Of a DNA stretch of 64,000 nt, positions 1-19,568 are shown in pieces. The notes beneath the pieces are model-generated. The model did not search any database. It saw only the letters and a list, made by a program, of their open reading frames with translations, and had not been told where the DNA came from. A program made the translations under genes and the position numbers. Positions within the stretch are counted from its first letter, which is position 1. Every line of letters begins with the position of its first letter. This stretch comes from Prunus persica (Eukaryota > Streptophyta > Magnoliopsida > Rosales > Rosaceae): NCBI RefSeq assembly GCF_000346465.2, contig NC_034011.1:2627508-2691507 (forward strand), written 5' to 3'.

Positions 1-280
1 CCATGACCAAAGTCTCAACATCTTCCCCAAAAACCTCTTCCGCGGTAGGATAATACTTTTTGTCCTCAGCAAGAACAACCTGATTGTCCATATCAACATC
101 ATTGGAGGTAGCAGCTAGCCACCCATTGGAAGCCGCTGCTGCATCATCACCATCAGACGCAGCCCCATCGTCTTGCCTATCTGGAAGCTCTCCATCTTCA
201 TCCTCTCTATCACTTTCTTGGTCAGACTCAATTTCAGGCCCTATATAGTTCCCGAACTCGTCGTACAGACTGTCATCCAT
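1..280 (-). CDS. CLO: 116-kDa U5 snRNP GTPase component (Snu114/EFTUD2 type), N-terminal part
   Basis: Partial gene, first coding exon only (about 93 residues); the rest lies left of the window. The protein begins [20 protein letters not shown], then an acidic Asp/Glu-rich stretch, then [20 protein letters not shown]. This acidic leader and the [15 protein letters not shown] segment are the known N-terminus of plant U5 snRNP GTPase (Arabidopsis GFA1/CLO/MEE5), an EF-2-like spliceosomal GTPase acting in the nucleus. The EF-2-like GTPase domains are not visible here. The start ATG is at 280-278, and a good acceptor (TAG CAG on the minus strand) lies directly upstream at 291-292, so the exon begins with about 10 nt of 5' UTR. 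Identification rests on recalled similarity of the N-terminus. Confidence 0.87.
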   Translation of the reverse strand, partial: MDDSLYDEFGNYIGPEIESDQESDREDEDGELPDRQDDGAASDGDDAAAASNGWLAATSNDVDMDNQVVLAEDKKYYPTAEEVFGEDVETLVM

Positions 281-290
281 ATTGTCTAAT

Positions 291-1130
291 CTGCTATTTT
301 ATACAAGTGATTAGTTCACTCAGCACCAATACAGCCACTAAAATCAGAGAATAGAAGGATAAAGCAATAGAATTGAAGTTGGAACGAAGATAATTGAGTT
401 CTAGGGCAAAATCCCAACAGAAACTCTATAGACTGTAATTGAGGAAATGGGAGATGGAAAACAAGTAGAGAATGAAATCTCTTAAGATACTTGATCTCAA
501 TAGTTGCTCTGAATTTGAATGCTTCCCAGAAATCTTGAAGCCTATGGAAGATCCACTATTACTCAGTTTAGAAGGCACATCAGAACTACCGTCCTCGACT
601 CAAAATCTTTCTGGGCATAAAAGATTAAATATCAGTCGGTTGGAGCACCTTGAGATTGTCCCTAGTAGCTGTGGTATCTGTTTGAAACTTATAAGTTTGC
701 GACCCTGTCGCCAGACGGAGAGCGATAGAAGGAAAGAAGAAAATAAGAGAGGATGGAGACGGCGCAAGATGTTTAGGGTTAGTTTTATATTTTTAAGGGA
801 TGAGGTCAGGATTTCGAAACCTGATGCCTCCTCCATTCCCTAATTATTATTTTTAATGACATAGGGGGGGAACCCAGATCATTAGAAAATTACATCAAGC
901 CATAACCCATAAAGAAAATTACATCAGAGAACTTCTCACAAACAGCTAACAGGCACAAAAGGTTATTCAAATAACAAACCGCAAAATATTATAACAGCAA
1001 TAATCAGAACATTATGGGAGAAGGAGAGAGGCAGAGAGAGAGAGAGAGATTACTTTAGCGGAAGCAGAAGTACAAGTGCGCGGTTCTGCGGGCTTCTTCT
1101 GAAGTTCTGATAGAATAGTTTTTAGAGAAC
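291..1130 (-). other. 5' UTR exon and 5' UTR intron of the U5 snRNP GTPase gene
   Basis: On the minus strand a GC-richer leader (about 1130-1054) ends at a donor reading CTAAA|GTAATC, and the acceptor is at 291-292 just before the start codon. This implies a 5' UTR intron of about 760 bp (291-1053). The intron carries a (GA)n run near 1031-1050 and the LRR fragment described separately. The transcription start is not determined; the leader limit is an estimate. Confidence 0.5.
472..703 (+). pseudogene. Fragment of a TIR-NBS-LRR resistance gene (LRR region)
   Basis: An open stretch encodes residues resembling the LRR block of TNL resistance proteins: KSLKILDLNSCSEFECFPEI, then GTSELPSSTQNLSGHKRLN and HLEIVPSS. 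In intact family members the second motif normally reads GTAIKELPSSIQNLSGLKRLN, so codons are missing and several leucines are changed. There is no TIR, NB-ARC or complete LRR array. It lies in the opposite orientation inside the 5' UTR intron of the U5 snRNP gene. The following 700-843 stretch no longer looks LRR-like and ends with a tRNA-like box (gatttcgaaacctgatgcc). This is a degraded captured fragment, not a functional gene. Confidence 0.7.
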
Positions 1131-1369
1131 GGAGGCAACATTTTATTGGACCCATTTACGTCTATCCGCCCATTGGGCTTTGTTTCCAGCCCAACAATAT
1201 TATTATTATTGTTATTATTATATATAAATTGTTTAAATTGTTTTTAAATCTATATATAAATTAAAATTAAAACATGCTTTCTTTTTTAATTTTAGATATA
1301 AATAATACAATGAAAATATTAAAAAGCGTTGGGCTTTGGTATATCAATAAATAAATAAAAAGTGTGATT

Positions 1370-1560
1370 TGTTGTAACCTACCAATGTGATTGAATGGAA
1401 CCTACCACTTATGGTAGTAAACTATGTACTTCCTATGCCTATAAATAGGCATCAAAGATGAATGACAAATATACAAGAGAAGAGAAGAAGCTATGGTTGA
1501 GCTCTTGAGCATGTCTTCCTCTAAGTTTTCTCTCGAGTCAATTCCCTTAGTTTTGTAACA
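1370..1560 (+). mobile_element. Solo LTR candidate (copia-like, 191 bp)
   Basis: The segment starts TGTTGTAACCTACC and ends TTTTGTAACA, giving the TG...CA ends of an LTR. Its middle carries a TATA-like CCTATAAATAGGCAT followed by a run resembling a transcript leader. The same architecture (TGTTGTAA start, CTATAAATAGG, end in TTTATAACA) is present in the complete element at 44508-47785. Flanking 5-mers are tgatt and tgttt, an imperfect target duplication. No internal retroelement sequence adjoins it, so a solo LTR is the simplest reading. Confidence 0.5.
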
Positions 1561-2039
1561 TGTTTCATTTTTTTTTTTTAAAGTGTGTTTTAATTTGTGT
1601 CATCCGATCCGACCCTATAATATATAAGAAAATGTATTAGATATAATTATCCTTACTAATTAGTATTTGAGACAAACAATATTTATGTTTTGATTTTAAT
1701 ACCTAGGAATTGAATTTTGTTTTGAATTTGGCCAAAGAGGAGGTCCAGATTTGTTGGCCCACCTTACATTAATCACTAAAAAGATAATTATACCCTTTTT
1801 GTTTAAAAGCCTGACCCAAAATTCTCAAGTTGCTTGATTCGCGGCTCATTCCTTCGGCATTCACCGGCGAGTCCAAGGTCTTCTAGTTCAAGAGAGTATT
1901 TTTTTTCTTGCACATATCTAGTTTCTTCTCGTATTAGAATTCATCAAAAAGCTAGAAGAAAACTCCGAAAATTTTCTATAGGTATTGTGTAAACTTTAAA
2001 AAGCCAGCCATCCCAGCATCTGTAAATCCTAATCTATTG

Positions 2040-2500
2040 GTCCTAATGGACATGTGAAAAGTTGAACATCTTTTTTCTCTCTCAATTCATGTGAGGACAT
2101 CATTTTGGGTAGAGAGTTTTTCCTTAAAACTTTGATTGTTATAGAATTAGAATAATCAGAGAGTATGAGAAGTACTATTAAATATTGGGAGTATATTGGG
2201 AGTGAAATTATATTTGCTCTTGTGGTGTTTACACTGACAGAATTTCTTCTCAGATAGAACTCACTCACTCTTTTCTTCTCTGACTCTGACTCTCTTCTAT
2301 TCTAATTGGTTGTGTATTTTACAACTTAAGAGGAAGCCTATTTATAGGCAATTAGAATGGCCTTCCGTGGATGCATCTTCAACATTTTCTCCCAACATCA
2401 TCATTCATCCCAACATTATAATTTCATCTTTTGACTAATATCCTCTTACTTTATTCACATGGACTTCACTTCTTAATTTATAACAAAATATAATATTTTG
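2040..2500 (-). repeat. Possible LTR or promoter-like retroelement remnant, minus strand
   Basis: Read on the minus strand the segment contains GCCTATAAATAGGCTTCC followed by a leader rich in GAGAG/CAGAG, then a stretch with short open frames. This resembles the U3-R-U5 layout of a copia LTR. Clear TG/CA ends and a target duplication were not found, so limits are approximate and other explanations (an old promoter) remain. Confidence 0.3.
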
Positions 2501-2906
2501 CTTTATCTACTTCCCCAGCCTTTTGTATTGTCAACTTGAACAGTAGGCCACAAAAGCTTGGTGTGATTTGTAGGCCAAGCATAATATTTTAGGACCTGCA
2601 AAAAAGCATGAATATTTTTCATCTTTTATTCATTTGATGTGCCTTTTAATATATTTTTTAACCTGCAAAAAAAATGATGCCATATCAATTTTCCCACCAA
2701 GGCACCTGGTTTTCTGTTCTTCAGTGCACTCACGAATGAGAATTAAATTCCTTGTTCATCAAGCAGACTCTTATATATTCTTTTCAACTGTGCATTATAT
2801 GACTAACAAAATTACGCTTACAAAAGAGAAGGGAGGCAGACATTGTCTCCGGAGAAATGCGCTTATTAGTATGTAGTCAATTTTACTGGATGAGTATGAT
2901 CTATTT

Positions 2907-3179
2907 TCAATTGTCACCAGTATAAGATTGTATGATATGTGTTTTCATTGATATGGGACTTGTCACAACAACATGTATCTCATCACTCCAACTCAGGCTT
3001 CCGAAAAAGTATACTGTGTTTACTTGGTAGGTGGAAATTGCTATCGTGAAGGAGATTGTCTTAACTGTGGAATTGAAAATCAATCTCTCAGGTTTTACAA
3101 GTACTTTAATGCCTGGTGGGGGATCTATTTGAGCTTTATATACTGAGTTGACATGACCAACTACATTGTAGTTTTGCAC
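2907..3179 (-). pseudogene. Subtilisin-like protease C-terminal fragment
   Basis: A 90-codon minus-strand frame encodes VGHVNSVYKAQIDPPPGIKV, then LVKPERLIFNSTVKTISFTI, VNTVYFFGSLSW and SPISM. This is the fibronectin-III-like C-terminal domain of plant subtilases, where the family usually reads TVTNVG..NSVYKA..PPG..V.V.P..L.FN and YFFGSLTWTDG.H.V.SPI.V. The peptidase S8 domain with its Asp/His/Ser triad is absent from the neighbouring DNA. The TDG of the family motif is altered here (SLSWSDEIHVVVTSP). It is an isolated gene remnant. Confidence 0.72.
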
Positions 3180-3589
3180 AAATTACATTGCAGTTTCAGA
3201 TGCTGTTTTCATTTAATTACAATTGGATTTTTGCTATTTCCTTGGCCTTCAACCTCACCAATTTAAAGAATAAAGGTTACTCAAATGAGGAGTTGGGTGG
3301 GCAACAGAAGAGATGATTACCTCGTAAGTTTTTGCTCCTCTCTCCCTCTCTCTTATTCATTTTCTGTAGATGGATTGCTGAGAAATTGGTAGAGAAGGAA
3401 ATGATGGTTAATTTGGTATAAGGCTTAGTTGAGTCAAATTTTGTATTAATTTCAGTTCATTTAAATACCTATTGTAAATGTGGAATTCATATGGTTTTCA
3501 TCAATATGATGATATATATTGCTATTTATTAACTGCCCTGTTGGCTAATTTTGGGAAAATTGGATTATGCAGCCGTTTACTATCTCGAG

Positions 3590-3990
3590 GTTTCTTGCGT
3601 TTCGTCTGCATATATCTCTTTTTGCTCTTTATTTCAAAATCACGAACCAACTGATGCTTTCGTACGCATATATCTCTTTTTGCTTTTTGTAGAAAACGGA
3701 AACTATAAGGCAAAAAACGGAAACTTCATTGCAAAGAGCAGAAATCGATAACTACATTGCAGAAAACGGAATTTGCAATGCAGAAAATAGAAACATGAAT
3801 AACCTATTTTACATTCTAGGTGCTCTTTATTCTGGTCTCCCAACATGTCTTGAATTAAAAAAATATATATTACTTTGTTTTGTTTAACTCTAGAGCTGAG
3901 CATTTTTGCCCAAACTCAGAATTGCAGTTTCTGTCTATGCATTGCAGTTTCCGTTTTCGCATCTCAGTTTCCATTTTAGTACTTTCATCT
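3590..3990. repeat. Degenerate short repeats GCAGAAAACGGAAAC and inverse
   Basis: Between about 3680 and 3800 the word GAAAACGGAA / GCAGAAAACGGAA recurs four to five times with changes. Between about 3920 and 3980 the complementary form (TTGCAGTTTCCGTTTTCGC and variants) recurs three times. The two clusters face each other and could fold. An additional direct repeat, CGCATATATCTCTTTTTGC, occurs near 3605 and 3663. No coding sequence is recognised. Confidence 0.5.
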
Positions 3991-4194
3991 TGGTTCCTCC
4001 ATTTTGCTTCTATACAATTAATTTTTGTTTTTGTTTTTTTTTTAACATAACTGATATCTACATTGTATTTTTGTTGCAATTTCTATTTTTATTTGCAGTT
4101 TTTTCTGTGAATATGTGTTGAAATGATTTTTTTTATTTAAAAAAACTGTTGATTGTTTATATAAATATTTTATAACTGAATAAATATTACAAAA

Positions 4195-4290
4195 TCAAGT
4201 TTAGTGTAGTTGTTTGTGAGTGAGCTCTCCTTCTTTAAGGGTCAACGTTCGAGTCTCTTCAATGACACAAAATTCTTGTTTTTTTTTTAA
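4195..4290 (+). repeat. SINE-like tRNA-derived repeat
   Basis: The sequence has a box A-like start (TAGTTGTTTGTGAGTGAGC) and a box B-like GTCAACGTTCGAGTCTC about 35 nt later, then a T-rich tail. This is the layout of tRNA-derived plant SINEs. The match is by eye and the ends are not defined. Confidence 0.35.
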
Positions 4291-4925
4291 AGGTGAATAA
4301 AGGGCAACGGAGTTGGCGATGGGCGATGGGCGATGGCGCATGTCGACGGGTGGCTAGCGATGGTGGTAACAGGTGGCGGTTGGCTGGATGTGGACATGTG
4401 GCATAGTATGCTTGCCTTAGAAGGAGCGGCATTGTGTGTAATTTTGATATTTTTTAAATGATATTTTTGTAAAATTAGGTACTACATTTTGGCCTTTGGC
4501 CTTATGCTAATTAGATGAAATTGTATTCCTATCTTCCAAATTAGTAAACTATATTGTGTTTTAAAACTAAAGCTCCCTTATATATACACACACACACAAT
4601 GATCTATACTATTTGTTCATTATGAATCAAAGTAGTTTGTGCTACTTGCATTCAATAAGTTAGTCTTGCTCTACACAAATGGAATACTACAATTGTCAAG
4701 CTCCAATGAATATACTTATCTTATATGTGGTGTGGTGTTTCATGTATAAAAGGATTTTAGAATAAAAAGTTTAAATGAATTTTTCAAAATACATACGTAC
4801 ATAGAATATTTCTTTGGCCATGTGCCAGAGGCTTTTAGGATGGCAAGAAGGAAATGCTTATGTCTGTTTATGGAATTTGCTTAGAATCTTTCTGACAGTG
4901 ATATGCTGGTGGTTCTGTGTTGCAG

Positions 4926-4992
4926 CTCCGCGGTCATTCTTCTCACTCTCATCATTCCGAAGCAAGGGGAGTGAGTCAAACAATTGAGTAGC
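4926..4992 (+). other. Orphan terminal-exon-like segment
   Basis: A pyrimidine/T-rich tract ending in GTGTTGCAG precedes a GC-richer segment. It can be read as PRSFFSLSSFRSKGSESNN followed by a stop, or in the other frames LRGHSSHSHHSEARGVSQTI and SAVILLTLIIPKQGE, each also ending in a stop. An A/T-rich region resembling a 3' UTR follows. A leader-like GC-rich segment occurs at about 1835-1890, but no coding exons were recognised between. I cannot assign a protein family; it may be the remains of a deleted gene. Confidence 0.25.
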
Positions 4993-6700
4993 ACGACACG
5001 ACGCAGCCATCTGCATAAGATCTACGATGGGATTATGTATATGTCGGATTCATGAGGCTTTGTCATTTAGATAGCTATATACGTAGTTGTATTGAAATAT
5101 GGTGTATATTCTAGAGGCATTCTTTTTCTTGTTCATGTGGTGGATGTATATCTCAACTTTGTTACAATCACCATTGTTGACAGTTGAGTGTTGTGATTAT
5201 GCGGAATAATAGCTTGTAAGATACGGCCATTTTTGTTTTGTTGCCGTCTCCCTATTGCTCCACTGTCATTTTACCTTTGTAGGGCGACTCTACTTGTCTC
5301 CAGCTAGCATATTCTGCCTATTATAGTTATTTGAATTACCTTTGCAAAGGCATTTCTGTTTTCTCTTGGTTAAACTTCAAAATTTTGAAATAAACTTTAA
5401 ACTTTAATTATGGAATGAACTCAGATTTGAAAGCTAGCAACTTATATGCAATTATTATCTGGTAAAAGAAACCAATATTGGATGATATTGCTGCTCAAGT
5501 TATGTTTACAAATATTTTTGAGGTTCTAAGATTTAGATTATTTAGTGGGAGATTGTGGTTCTAGCTGTTAATTCCGAGACCCCAAGTCCGAATCCTCTCT
5601 ATTTAATAATTTTGTGTGTGTAGGATTATGTATTATGATGTGTTCATTTGTTTGCTTGGTCGAAACATAGATTTTCTTACACACACTGCCAATATGCCAA
5701 GGTTCGAATTGAACTTGAGATCGTTAGTTTGCAAGTCAATGTTCTTTTTCACTGGGTTAGACCCAGTTAGCCGGTCAAAACAGAGGTTTAGCTGCTAGTG
5801 ATGGGATTCATTCAGAAACCGACCAACAATGGAAATAACAATTTGTAAATCATGAGCTAATGACAGTTGGAGGAGAAACTTTGTTACAAGTTGAGATTGA
5901 TGACATGTGAAAGAGGGAACCAAAGAAAGACTGTTTGGTTTGTAGCTTTGTTTGCAATTGAGAAAACATCAACAAAGCAAGAACCGACCAAGAACGTCAG
6001 TCAGATTACAACAGACAATGCATCTCATTAGGGTTTTCCTATTTTTAATTCCTATCAGCCGGCCTGGATTTGGCCTGCATGATGTTTTCAAGTACGAAAT
6101 GAGGCTCCGTGACATAATAGATGATGTGTTTTCTTAGCTAGATACTAACTAAGTGCTTGTCCAATTATAATCGTACAAGTTGTTATATATGTAAAGGACA
6201 AATATCAAATCCAAAATGATTGGTTAAAAGAAAGAAAAGAAAATAAACTGGGAATTTTTTTTTGATAAAGCAGCACATTTAATGCATGCATTTTTGTACT
6301 TCGTCGTCGTTCATAAGATTTAAACTCAAAATTATAATAAAACAATAAAAAAAAACTGTGTGTCATTAAATTTTAGATAAATCATTAACATGCGCCGTAA
6401 ATTTTTAATAAATAAATCATTAACATGCGCTGTAAATTTTTGAACTTTAAAAATAGAAAACAATGGAAAATGCTGATCTATCTTTACAAGAATTTAAATA
6501 TTGGTCCATATAAGATGAACAATAGCATATTGGTTTCACTGAAAAACAGACGGATTCAACGAAGTCTTTGACTGCTTAATAAAAACCAACAAGACATTTG
6601 GACAAGCACCACCATCCTTGCAGAAATAGCTAAAGCCTCCCTCCTACTCACCATTTACAAATTTCCTCCCACTGGCAAGCTGTATACCCAAAAAGTTGGG
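4993..6700. other. Intergenic region upstream of the ABCB gene
   Basis: AT-rich spacer without a supported gene. It includes a box-B-like word near 5580-5600 (CCCCAAGTCCGAATCCTC) that may be another SINE remnant, and a direct repeat near 6375-6440 (TAAATCATTAACATGCGC followed by TGTAAATTTTT-like sequence). The last 130 bp before the ABCB start codon are pyrimidine-rich (TTTCCTTCCTTTCCCCCTC), as expected for a 5' UTR. Confidence 0.5.
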
Positions 6701-6790
6701 AAAAAAAACTCCTTTTCATTTTCCTTCCTTTCCCCCTCACTTTCCCACACTTTCCCACGCAATTCCTTCCAACCAAACACTCCCACAATC

Positions 6791-12575
<5,785 letters not shown>

Positions 12576-12887
12576 TCATATAAATATGTACCTAGTAAAG
12601 TTGCTAGATCTTAGATTCAAATTGTATGTAAAGAAAATTGTTGGCTTGCCCTTTGATTTTCCGATGGGGGAAATCAATTAGCAGTTGCTTGTAGTTATAG
12701 AGAAGAGTCCATTTTAATATCGTTTGGTCCCCTTCCATTATTTTGTGATATTAGAGATTGGAATTGATGTACCAACATACATCGAAATGGTGAGTTTTGA
12801 CTTTGCAAAGCATTTTATTCTTTGCTTGTTTGGGCTAGTTGGTAAACCAAATGACAAAGGTATATATTTTTTTGGCCAAAATTATTA

Positions 12888-12980
12888 TTTTTATACAAGA
12901 GGGGGAATCAATCACATTACCTCGAGCGCAAGAGTGAATGCTCTTAACCACTTGAGATACAAGTCTCTTGCCGAATGAGA
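12888..12980 (-). repeat. SINE-like tRNA-derived repeat
   Basis: On the minus strand the sequence reads TATCTCAAGTGGTTAAGAGC (box A-like), then, after about 35 nt, GATTGATTCCCCCTC (box B-like), then an A-rich end. This is the head structure of tRNA-related plant SINEs. It lies 3' of the ABCB gene. Confidence 0.4.
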
Positions 12981-13560
12981 TGTATTTTGAGTTACACAAT
13001 AAGGGTATCTCTTTTTTCTTAGCCTTGAACCTTTGATTTTCACAAATACACAGGTATGGGATTTATTCCTAGAATCTATTCTAGCGAAGCAGAACCAACT
13101 GATAAGTTGAATGTGATATTCCACTTGTTAATGTCTTTGATTAAGAGATGCCTTATGTTTACCCAAAGTAGGTATGCCTAATGAGTATTGCGTTTAATAT
13201 ATGATTCACATGTACAAATTCTGGTCAATTCCTTTTAGGAGGCTGCTCGATTGAAGTAACAATTTCTGATCAAAACATTGGAAAGGTCCTTAAGTATCCA
13301 CAAAGAGACCCACGACCTAATGAAGAAGCAAATTATAAGAAAAAAGGTTGATAAATCACAATAATCTCAATTAATGGTGGGTAGCCCCTTTTATAATCAT
13401 TGCACATCACATAAAAAGGCCATTAAATTCTCACATGTATGCATTGTCACTTGGCTTTGAAGCCAAGAGAAGCTGATGGTTACGTGCCTTTCATGCAAAG
13501 CTAAAGCCTAAAGATGTTCTTTTGGTCAAGCCAAATGCCGCCACTTATCAAACACTGTTT
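12981..13560. other. Intergenic spacer between the ABCB and DUF936 genes
   Basis: AT-rich sequence with no supported gene, RNA or terminal repeats. The right edge passes into the probable promoter of the DUF936 gene. Confidence 0.4.
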
Positions 13561-13569
13561 GGTTCTCAA

Positions 13570-14117
13570 GTTGTATTCTATGCTTCATCTCTCTGCAAGA
13601 TTCCTTCCCCACCTTGTTCTTTCTAGTTCAACCTTCTTGGATCTTTGTGCTCCATATATCACCAGGTATTTACCATCTCTCTAATTCTTAGCATGTCTAG
13701 TCATTCATGTTATTGCATAATTTCCATCATTTTGACGCACACAGCTTATGCAGCTTACACAATTTCCTCAGAAAAGCAAGAATTTCATAATATTGTGACT
13801 GATGCTAGCTTAGTTTTCTTCATTGAAATTTACCTCAGAAATTTTGTTTTCTTGATTCTTGTTGTTTGAGTTTTAATATGCAGTGTTCATTAGTTTGTGT
13901 CTTTTCAATGCCTTTTCTTGTTAAGACATTGTGTTGCCAAAAACCAATAAAAAAGAAAAATTGCAGGACTTTATTATCGGTTGCCTGTCTTTGATTCTTG
14001 TTGCATATGGGATATGGTTTTTGCTTAGCAAAACAGTACCATGAAATGAATTCCAGTGCATCATCATCCAGGTAGACTTTCTCAAATTTGGATTTACCAG
14101 AACAAGAAGAAAAAGCA
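13570..14117 (+). other. 5' UTR exon and intron of the DUF936 gene
   Basis: A pyrimidine-rich leader (about 13580-13672) ends in ATATCACCAG followed by a GTATTT donor. An acceptor GGATTTACCAG ends at 14100, 17 nt before the chosen ATG. An intron of about 430 bp in the 5' UTR is inferred. Because of this acceptor, the upstream in-frame ATG at 14088 would be intronic and is not used. Confidence 0.5.
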
Positions 14118-16586
<2,469 letters not shown>

Positions 16587-16949
16587 TCCAGCCAAAAGGG
16601 TGATTTTAGAATTTTCATTGGCCTCTGGTATATATGAGTAACTTATTACATTTAATTTAAGGTGGTGTTGATTTCCAACTAAGGTGATTTGAGCCAAGAA
16701 TTGTTATTTAACTTGTGGATGATGAAATTATTTATGGATGTTGATTGTGTATAAAAATAATAAGGCAATTGAAGGTCTGCATCAAAATAAACTGATGAGA
16801 TTTTGTACTCAATCTGTGACTGATCATCTGGTTCAATGAAAAGTGGCAAGACTGTGTAGCACTTAGATGATCTTTGGGAAGCAGCATTGCAGAAGTAGAA
16901 TCAGTTCGATCGACATTACATTCGGTTAAATGAGTTACCAATATGAGCT

Positions 16950-18430
16950 ATGATAGGATTTTTAGTACTTGTGCAAACAGTGTTAAAAATCACATAAAAT
17001 ACTTGCAAGAATACAAGGCTATTGTAGTATAGATGCTCATGCAAGGTCGTTTTCCTCAAGGACTAATTAGCAATTTATGTAAAAACAAATTCCAATTACT
17101 ACTTAAAATAAAAAGTCAAGAAAGATGATTATAAATTTGGTGGATTCTAAAAAACAAATATTAAACAAAAACAAATACGATTGAGAGAAAGAGTTTTGAA
17201 TATCAATTTATAAAAACACTAGGGTTTCACCATCACCTAGCAATCCTATGAACTTTTACCAATTACTTATGATTTGCACATGCCACTTTGAAGGTTAGGT
17301 TTTCCTAATGTATATTCTACTTGGAACCTCCAACACAGAACGTATATCCAACATGCAACCCGTCCGGACGTTCGGATCAAATCTGAACATGAAAGACTCA
17401 TTAAGTTTTGTGAAAACCCTTTGAAAAACCATGCAACCCTTAAGACGTGGTGTTCATCTTAAGTGAAATTACAATTATTAATCACAAGAAGCTAGCATCA
17501 ATTTCAGGGAACCTTCCGACCAAAATTGCATCCAATTACTTTTCTAAAGATCCTAATGGTGATCAGGCATTAAGACAATTAGATAGTTTAAAACAGTGAT
17601 TAACAATTCAAAATACGCATGCACTCATCATAAGCAATTAAATAAAAATCACATATTCATGCTAAGGTTCAAGGCTTCACCCTAGCAAAAGAAATTTAGT
17701 TACGCATACTCATAATTGAAATCCAAGAAAATATCATTAAGAAGAAAAGAACGAAAACACCTGAAAGTTGTGAAAACCCAAAACCCTAGCAATTGCTCTC
17801 CACAATGCAAAGTTCAAAAGTGAAAAGGGAGTCCTAAATTCCTTGTGAGAAAGAGCTTAAATATCCCTTAAAACCTAGCTGCCAATGTACAGCTTTTCTA
17901 TCCCCACAAGGAAACTAATTAAAGTAAAATAATACTAGGAAATAAAGTCCAAATTGGAATAGGAGAATTTGCCCAAAATCAGCCCAGCCACGTTTTGGCC
18001 CCAAATCTCCTCCAAATCTGGCCCAAGATAGCTTGTTTTAAAGATAAAAATGTTCTGAACACTTCTCTAGAAGGCCACAAACCCATCCGAGGTCATCTTG
18101 GGCTCCAAAAACGCAATAAAAGCCCAACACGTCACTATTCCAGCACCGCGTACTGCTCCTTTATTTTATTGCCAGAAAATAACCGCTTGGAAGAAAAATC
18201 TGAAATTTTGATACGATCAAGCTAAGTGACTCAAGAACGTCCTCCAACTGGAATTACTCCAAAATTCCTCAATTTGATTATGTTTTGCTCCAGAGAGAGT
18301 CGAAAGTCCTATATTAAAAATATAATTCAAAGTATCAAAATTCTTCCAAAATATTAACCAAAATATACTAAGAATGAGGTTAAATATATAATATAAAATA
18401 TGTCCATCAAGCTACTAAGAAACTGACCTT
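16950..18430. repeat. Unclassified repeat-like non-coding block
   Basis: A long AT-rich stretch with no credible frames. Its phrases (CACTAGGGTTTCACCATCACC, CATGCAACCCGTCCGGACG, CCTAGCAATTGCTCTCCACA) resemble untranslated parts of plant retroelements, but I cannot name a family or define termini. A short plus-strand frame at 17995-18225 has no recognisable similarity and is not called a gene. Confidence 0.3.
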
Positions 18431-19019
18431 TATCATTGCCTTCAATCTTGTGCCTGAAAGGGAGAGAGTCCAAGCTGGAGAGCTAGAGCACATGCAAAAT
18501 TCTCAGAACATTGAAGCTGATATATCTAGCATGTGCCCTGCTTCTCCAGCATGGATCATTCTCCCTATCCTCCACCTCTGCATAAAGGCTGAATGGAGAA
18601 GAACATTGGTTGAGCACTTTTATTGCTATAAGAATTAGAGCACATGCTATAAGAATAAAAGCATGGCTAATAAAATCTGAATAAGAAGCATGTTGATAAT
18701 GGGATACACATGTGAGTGATTTATAAAGGATTTTTATATGTAAGAAAGAGTTTGTTGGTGGTAGGGTTGTTGCTCTTGTGGCTTTTGCTTCTAAAATAAG
18801 CATTTATTTTATTGTTCTTTAAGCGAAGCCAGAGAGGAATGTTGAACCGAAGTTGGACCAACACAAGTTTGCTTGAGTAACCGGTGAAGTTTGGCTGCCA
18901 AAAACAAATGGGATCTAGTACAACCGAAGTGCCAACTTAAAGTAGACCCTTGGCTATGGCAGACCACCCACCATGCCGAGGCACAATCCATGGACAATAA
19001 TTAAGGCTAGTGAAAAACC

Positions 19020-19137
19020 CTTTTTGTATACAAGCGATAATCTACATTAAAATAATCTAAACTACGAGGAGGGGAATTCGAACTCATGTTCAGAGTAGGG
19101 AGCACGCTGCACTAGTCAACTTGTCTAAACCCATATC
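19020..19137 (-). repeat. SINE-like tRNA-derived repeat
   Basis: On the minus strand the sequence has a head GACAAGTTGACTAGTGCAGC, then GAGTTCGAATTCCCCTCC, a strong box B-like word, followed by a T/A-rich end. The structure matches a tRNA-derived SINE. The word AAGGCTAGTGAAAAACCCT occurs on both sides (about 19003 and 19141) and may be a long target-site duplication or local repeat. Confidence 0.4.
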
Positions 19138-19568
19138 TGCAAGGCTAGTGAAAAACCCTAAGACTGAAAAAATGGATTTTTATTATTTTATATTTCTTTC
19201 ATTCATTGAAAAACAGAGACTTGAATTTCAGAGCTTTTATTTAGAGTGGTTTGAATACCAACTAAACTTCTTTTTATTTTTTGGCGGTCAAAGAATACCA
19301 ACTAAACTACTGCAACCAATTAGTTACAATATAGGTAAGGGAGCCTCTATTTACACCCTTTTTTTATTCATCACACCCAGTTTCCCAAAAAGTTTCTACG
19401 CCCCGTCTGAATAAACTGAACTCGTTCCAAAATGAAAGTGCTGAATTGCAACATAAACCATTTTCCATGATATCAACATAAACTGTCATTACATTATGAA
19501 GCTAGCATGTTACTTCATGTTAACTCTTAACTAGAGAAGACAACGACATATACACAAACACAGGGTTT

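Noticed and set aside
14088..14117. Upstream in-frame ATG of the DUF936 gene ([10 protein letters not shown])
   Set aside because: A good acceptor ends at 14100, so this ATG lies in the 5' UTR intron. The family normally starts [10 protein letters not shown].
18483..18997. Short minus-strand frames near 18.5-19.0 kb
   Set aside because: No recognisable domain, no splice context and no compositional sign of coding.
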